From Desulfuromonadales bacterium (GTDB lineage Bacteria > Desulfobacterota > Desulfuromonadia > Desulfuromonadales > BM103), in contig JAQYVZ010000023.1 of NCBI GenBank assembly GCA_030145205.1, forward strand, positions 1-64,000: a DNA stretch of 64,000 nucleotides, read 5' to 3'. The translations under genes and the position numbers were made by a program. The notes beneath the pieces are model-generated. The model was given only the letters and a program-made list of their open reading frames with translations, had not been told where the DNA came from and searched no databases. Of the stretch, positions 63,251 to 64,000 are shown piece after piece; position 1 is the first letter of the stretch, and the number at the start of each line of letters is the position of its first letter.

Positions 63251-64000
63251 ATGCCTGTAACAATAGTACCTAAGCCAACGGACGCCTTCATTGATAAGCT
63301 GAGCTTGACGTCCCCGGTTCCAACTGAAAAGCACGAAGAAGTTGTCCTAAACTCTGAGGCGCTTGTCCAGGATGGGTACGCCAAAAACGGGGGGTATTCG
63401 AGCATATATGAGCGGTCATTTGAATGTCTGGTGGGAGGCCACAAAACCAAGCTCTACCTTCAGCTTGAACCACGGGGTAAGTTCATCAAAACCCACAATT
63501 TTTTGAGAGTGGAGTTTAATGCAAACAAGGCCAATCTTGGAGAGGTAAAGCAGATACTGGATAGCCTGTTGCCTAGTGGCTATCAAAGAATCATGAAGGC
63601 GGGGAAGGTTACTAATTGCGAGGTAGCTACTGACATAAACTGGCTTCACATGAGCCAGACAATCATTCACTACCCAAACTTCATAAAGGGCAGCCTCCAC
63701 TATAGTAGCGACAATATCGAAACCATCAACATAGGCTCCTGCACCTCTGACAATAGCGTGAAAGCCTATGACAAGACTCTCCAATTGATTGCAACCGGGC
63801 AGCCTGCAAAAAGCGGCATCTACAATGACGTAACCCGTGTTGAATTCACCTTATCGGGTTTCAACAAACCCCTTGAATATCTCCCGAATCTTCCCAACCC
63901 TTTTGAAAAGTTAAAGATAGCCGCCTTCCCCAAACACCACCTGGAACACGATTTTCACTTGGCCGCTATCTTGGCTTTAAGCAGTGTTGTTGGCTACCCT
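63251..64000 (+). CDS. Probable phage/plasmid replication initiator, partial
   Basis: Open from ATG at 63251 through the window edge (250 codons, no stop). NCEVATDINW, KAYDKTLQ and VTRVEFTLSG resemble motifs of Rep_trans-like replication initiators of rolling-circle plasmids and filamentous phages. The assignment is by motif pattern only. If right, the element can replicate as a circle. Confidence 0.5.
   Translation, partial: MPVTIVPKPTDAFIDKLSLTSPVPTEKHEEVVLNSEALVQDGYAKNGGYSSIYERSFECLVGGHKTKLYLQLEPRGKFIKTHNFLRVEFNANKANLGEVKQILDSLLPSGYQRIMKAGKVTNCEVATDINWLHMSQTIIHYPNFIKGSLHYSSDNIETINIGSCTSDNSVKAYDKTLQLIATGQPAKSGIYNDVTRVEFTLSGFNKPLEYLPNLPNPFEKLKIAAFPKHHLEHDFHLAAILALSSVVGYP

Larger units (their letters stand above)
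60854..64000. mobile_element. Left end of an element integrated at tRNA-Phe
   Basis: Integrase directly beside the tRNA, then DNA-binding and excisionase-like genes, then a replication-like protein. The DNA is AT-richer than the flank. The right end and the second att copy are outside the window, so size and type are unknown. Confidence 0.75.

Overview
The window looks like a piece of chromosome from a Desulfuromonadales/Geobacterales-type deltaproteobacterium. This is inferred from content: an octaheme hydroxylamine-oxidoreductase-like cytochrome c, TRAP transporters, an ApbE / NusG-II / Gx-transporter trio, a CheC/CheD-type chemotaxis operon, a GspE-like ATPase and a type Iβ DAHP synthase. 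The species cannot be fixed. Most of the window is GC-rich, but about 1-5,000 and about 60,900-64,000 are visibly AT-richer and hold accessory genes.

1-5,000: accessory region of small lipoprotein, secreted and membrane-protein genes separated by repeated terminator and promoter-like blocks. It also holds a hemerythrin-fold protein that has lost most iron ligands, a cytochrome c gene broken by one frameshift, and a single-domain response regulator. 5,000-12,000: Fe-S protein, CoA-binding protein, XRE-cupin regulator divergent from a radical SAM enzyme, a threonine aldolase fragment, and glycogen debranching enzyme GlgX. 12,000-17,300: DUF4301 protein and a TRAP transporter with a universal stress protein. 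17,500-23,900: a TolC/MFP/RND efflux operon ending in two small genes (DUF2892 and a C_GCAxxG_C_C redox protein). 23,900-31,500: chemoreceptor, TatD, TcdA, TauE/SafE permease, GspE-like ATPase, HDOD protein, CBS protein. 31,500-36,200: a second TRAP transporter and the octaheme cytochrome.

36,300-60,400 is a nearly unbroken minus-strand run: DUF815 ATPase, malonyl-CoA decarboxylase, DUF445, Gx transporter / NusG-II / ApbE, RimO, LolA, a chemotaxis operon (CheD, CheA fused to CheC, CheY, CheW, MCP, CheR), ThiL, NRDE protein, SerA, thioesterase, SerC, a second phosphoglycerate dehydrogenase, DUF1015 and DAHP synthase. The DAHP synthase gene has a classical transcription attenuator with a Phe/Trp-rich leader peptide, and is divergent from a tRNA-Phe gene.

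60,800-64,000: the tRNA-Phe gene is followed by a tyrosine integrase, a small DNA-binding protein, an excisionase-like protein and the start of a probable phage/plasmid replication initiator. This is the left end of an integrated element that runs out of the window.

Strongest points for follow-up: the aromatic leader-peptide attenuator of the DAHP synthase gene; the CheA-CheC fusion with a good internal ribosome binding site that would also release free CheC; the ApbE/NusG-II/Gx trio resembling FmnB/EetA/EetB; the ligand-poor hemerythrin; and the tRNA-Phe-linked element.
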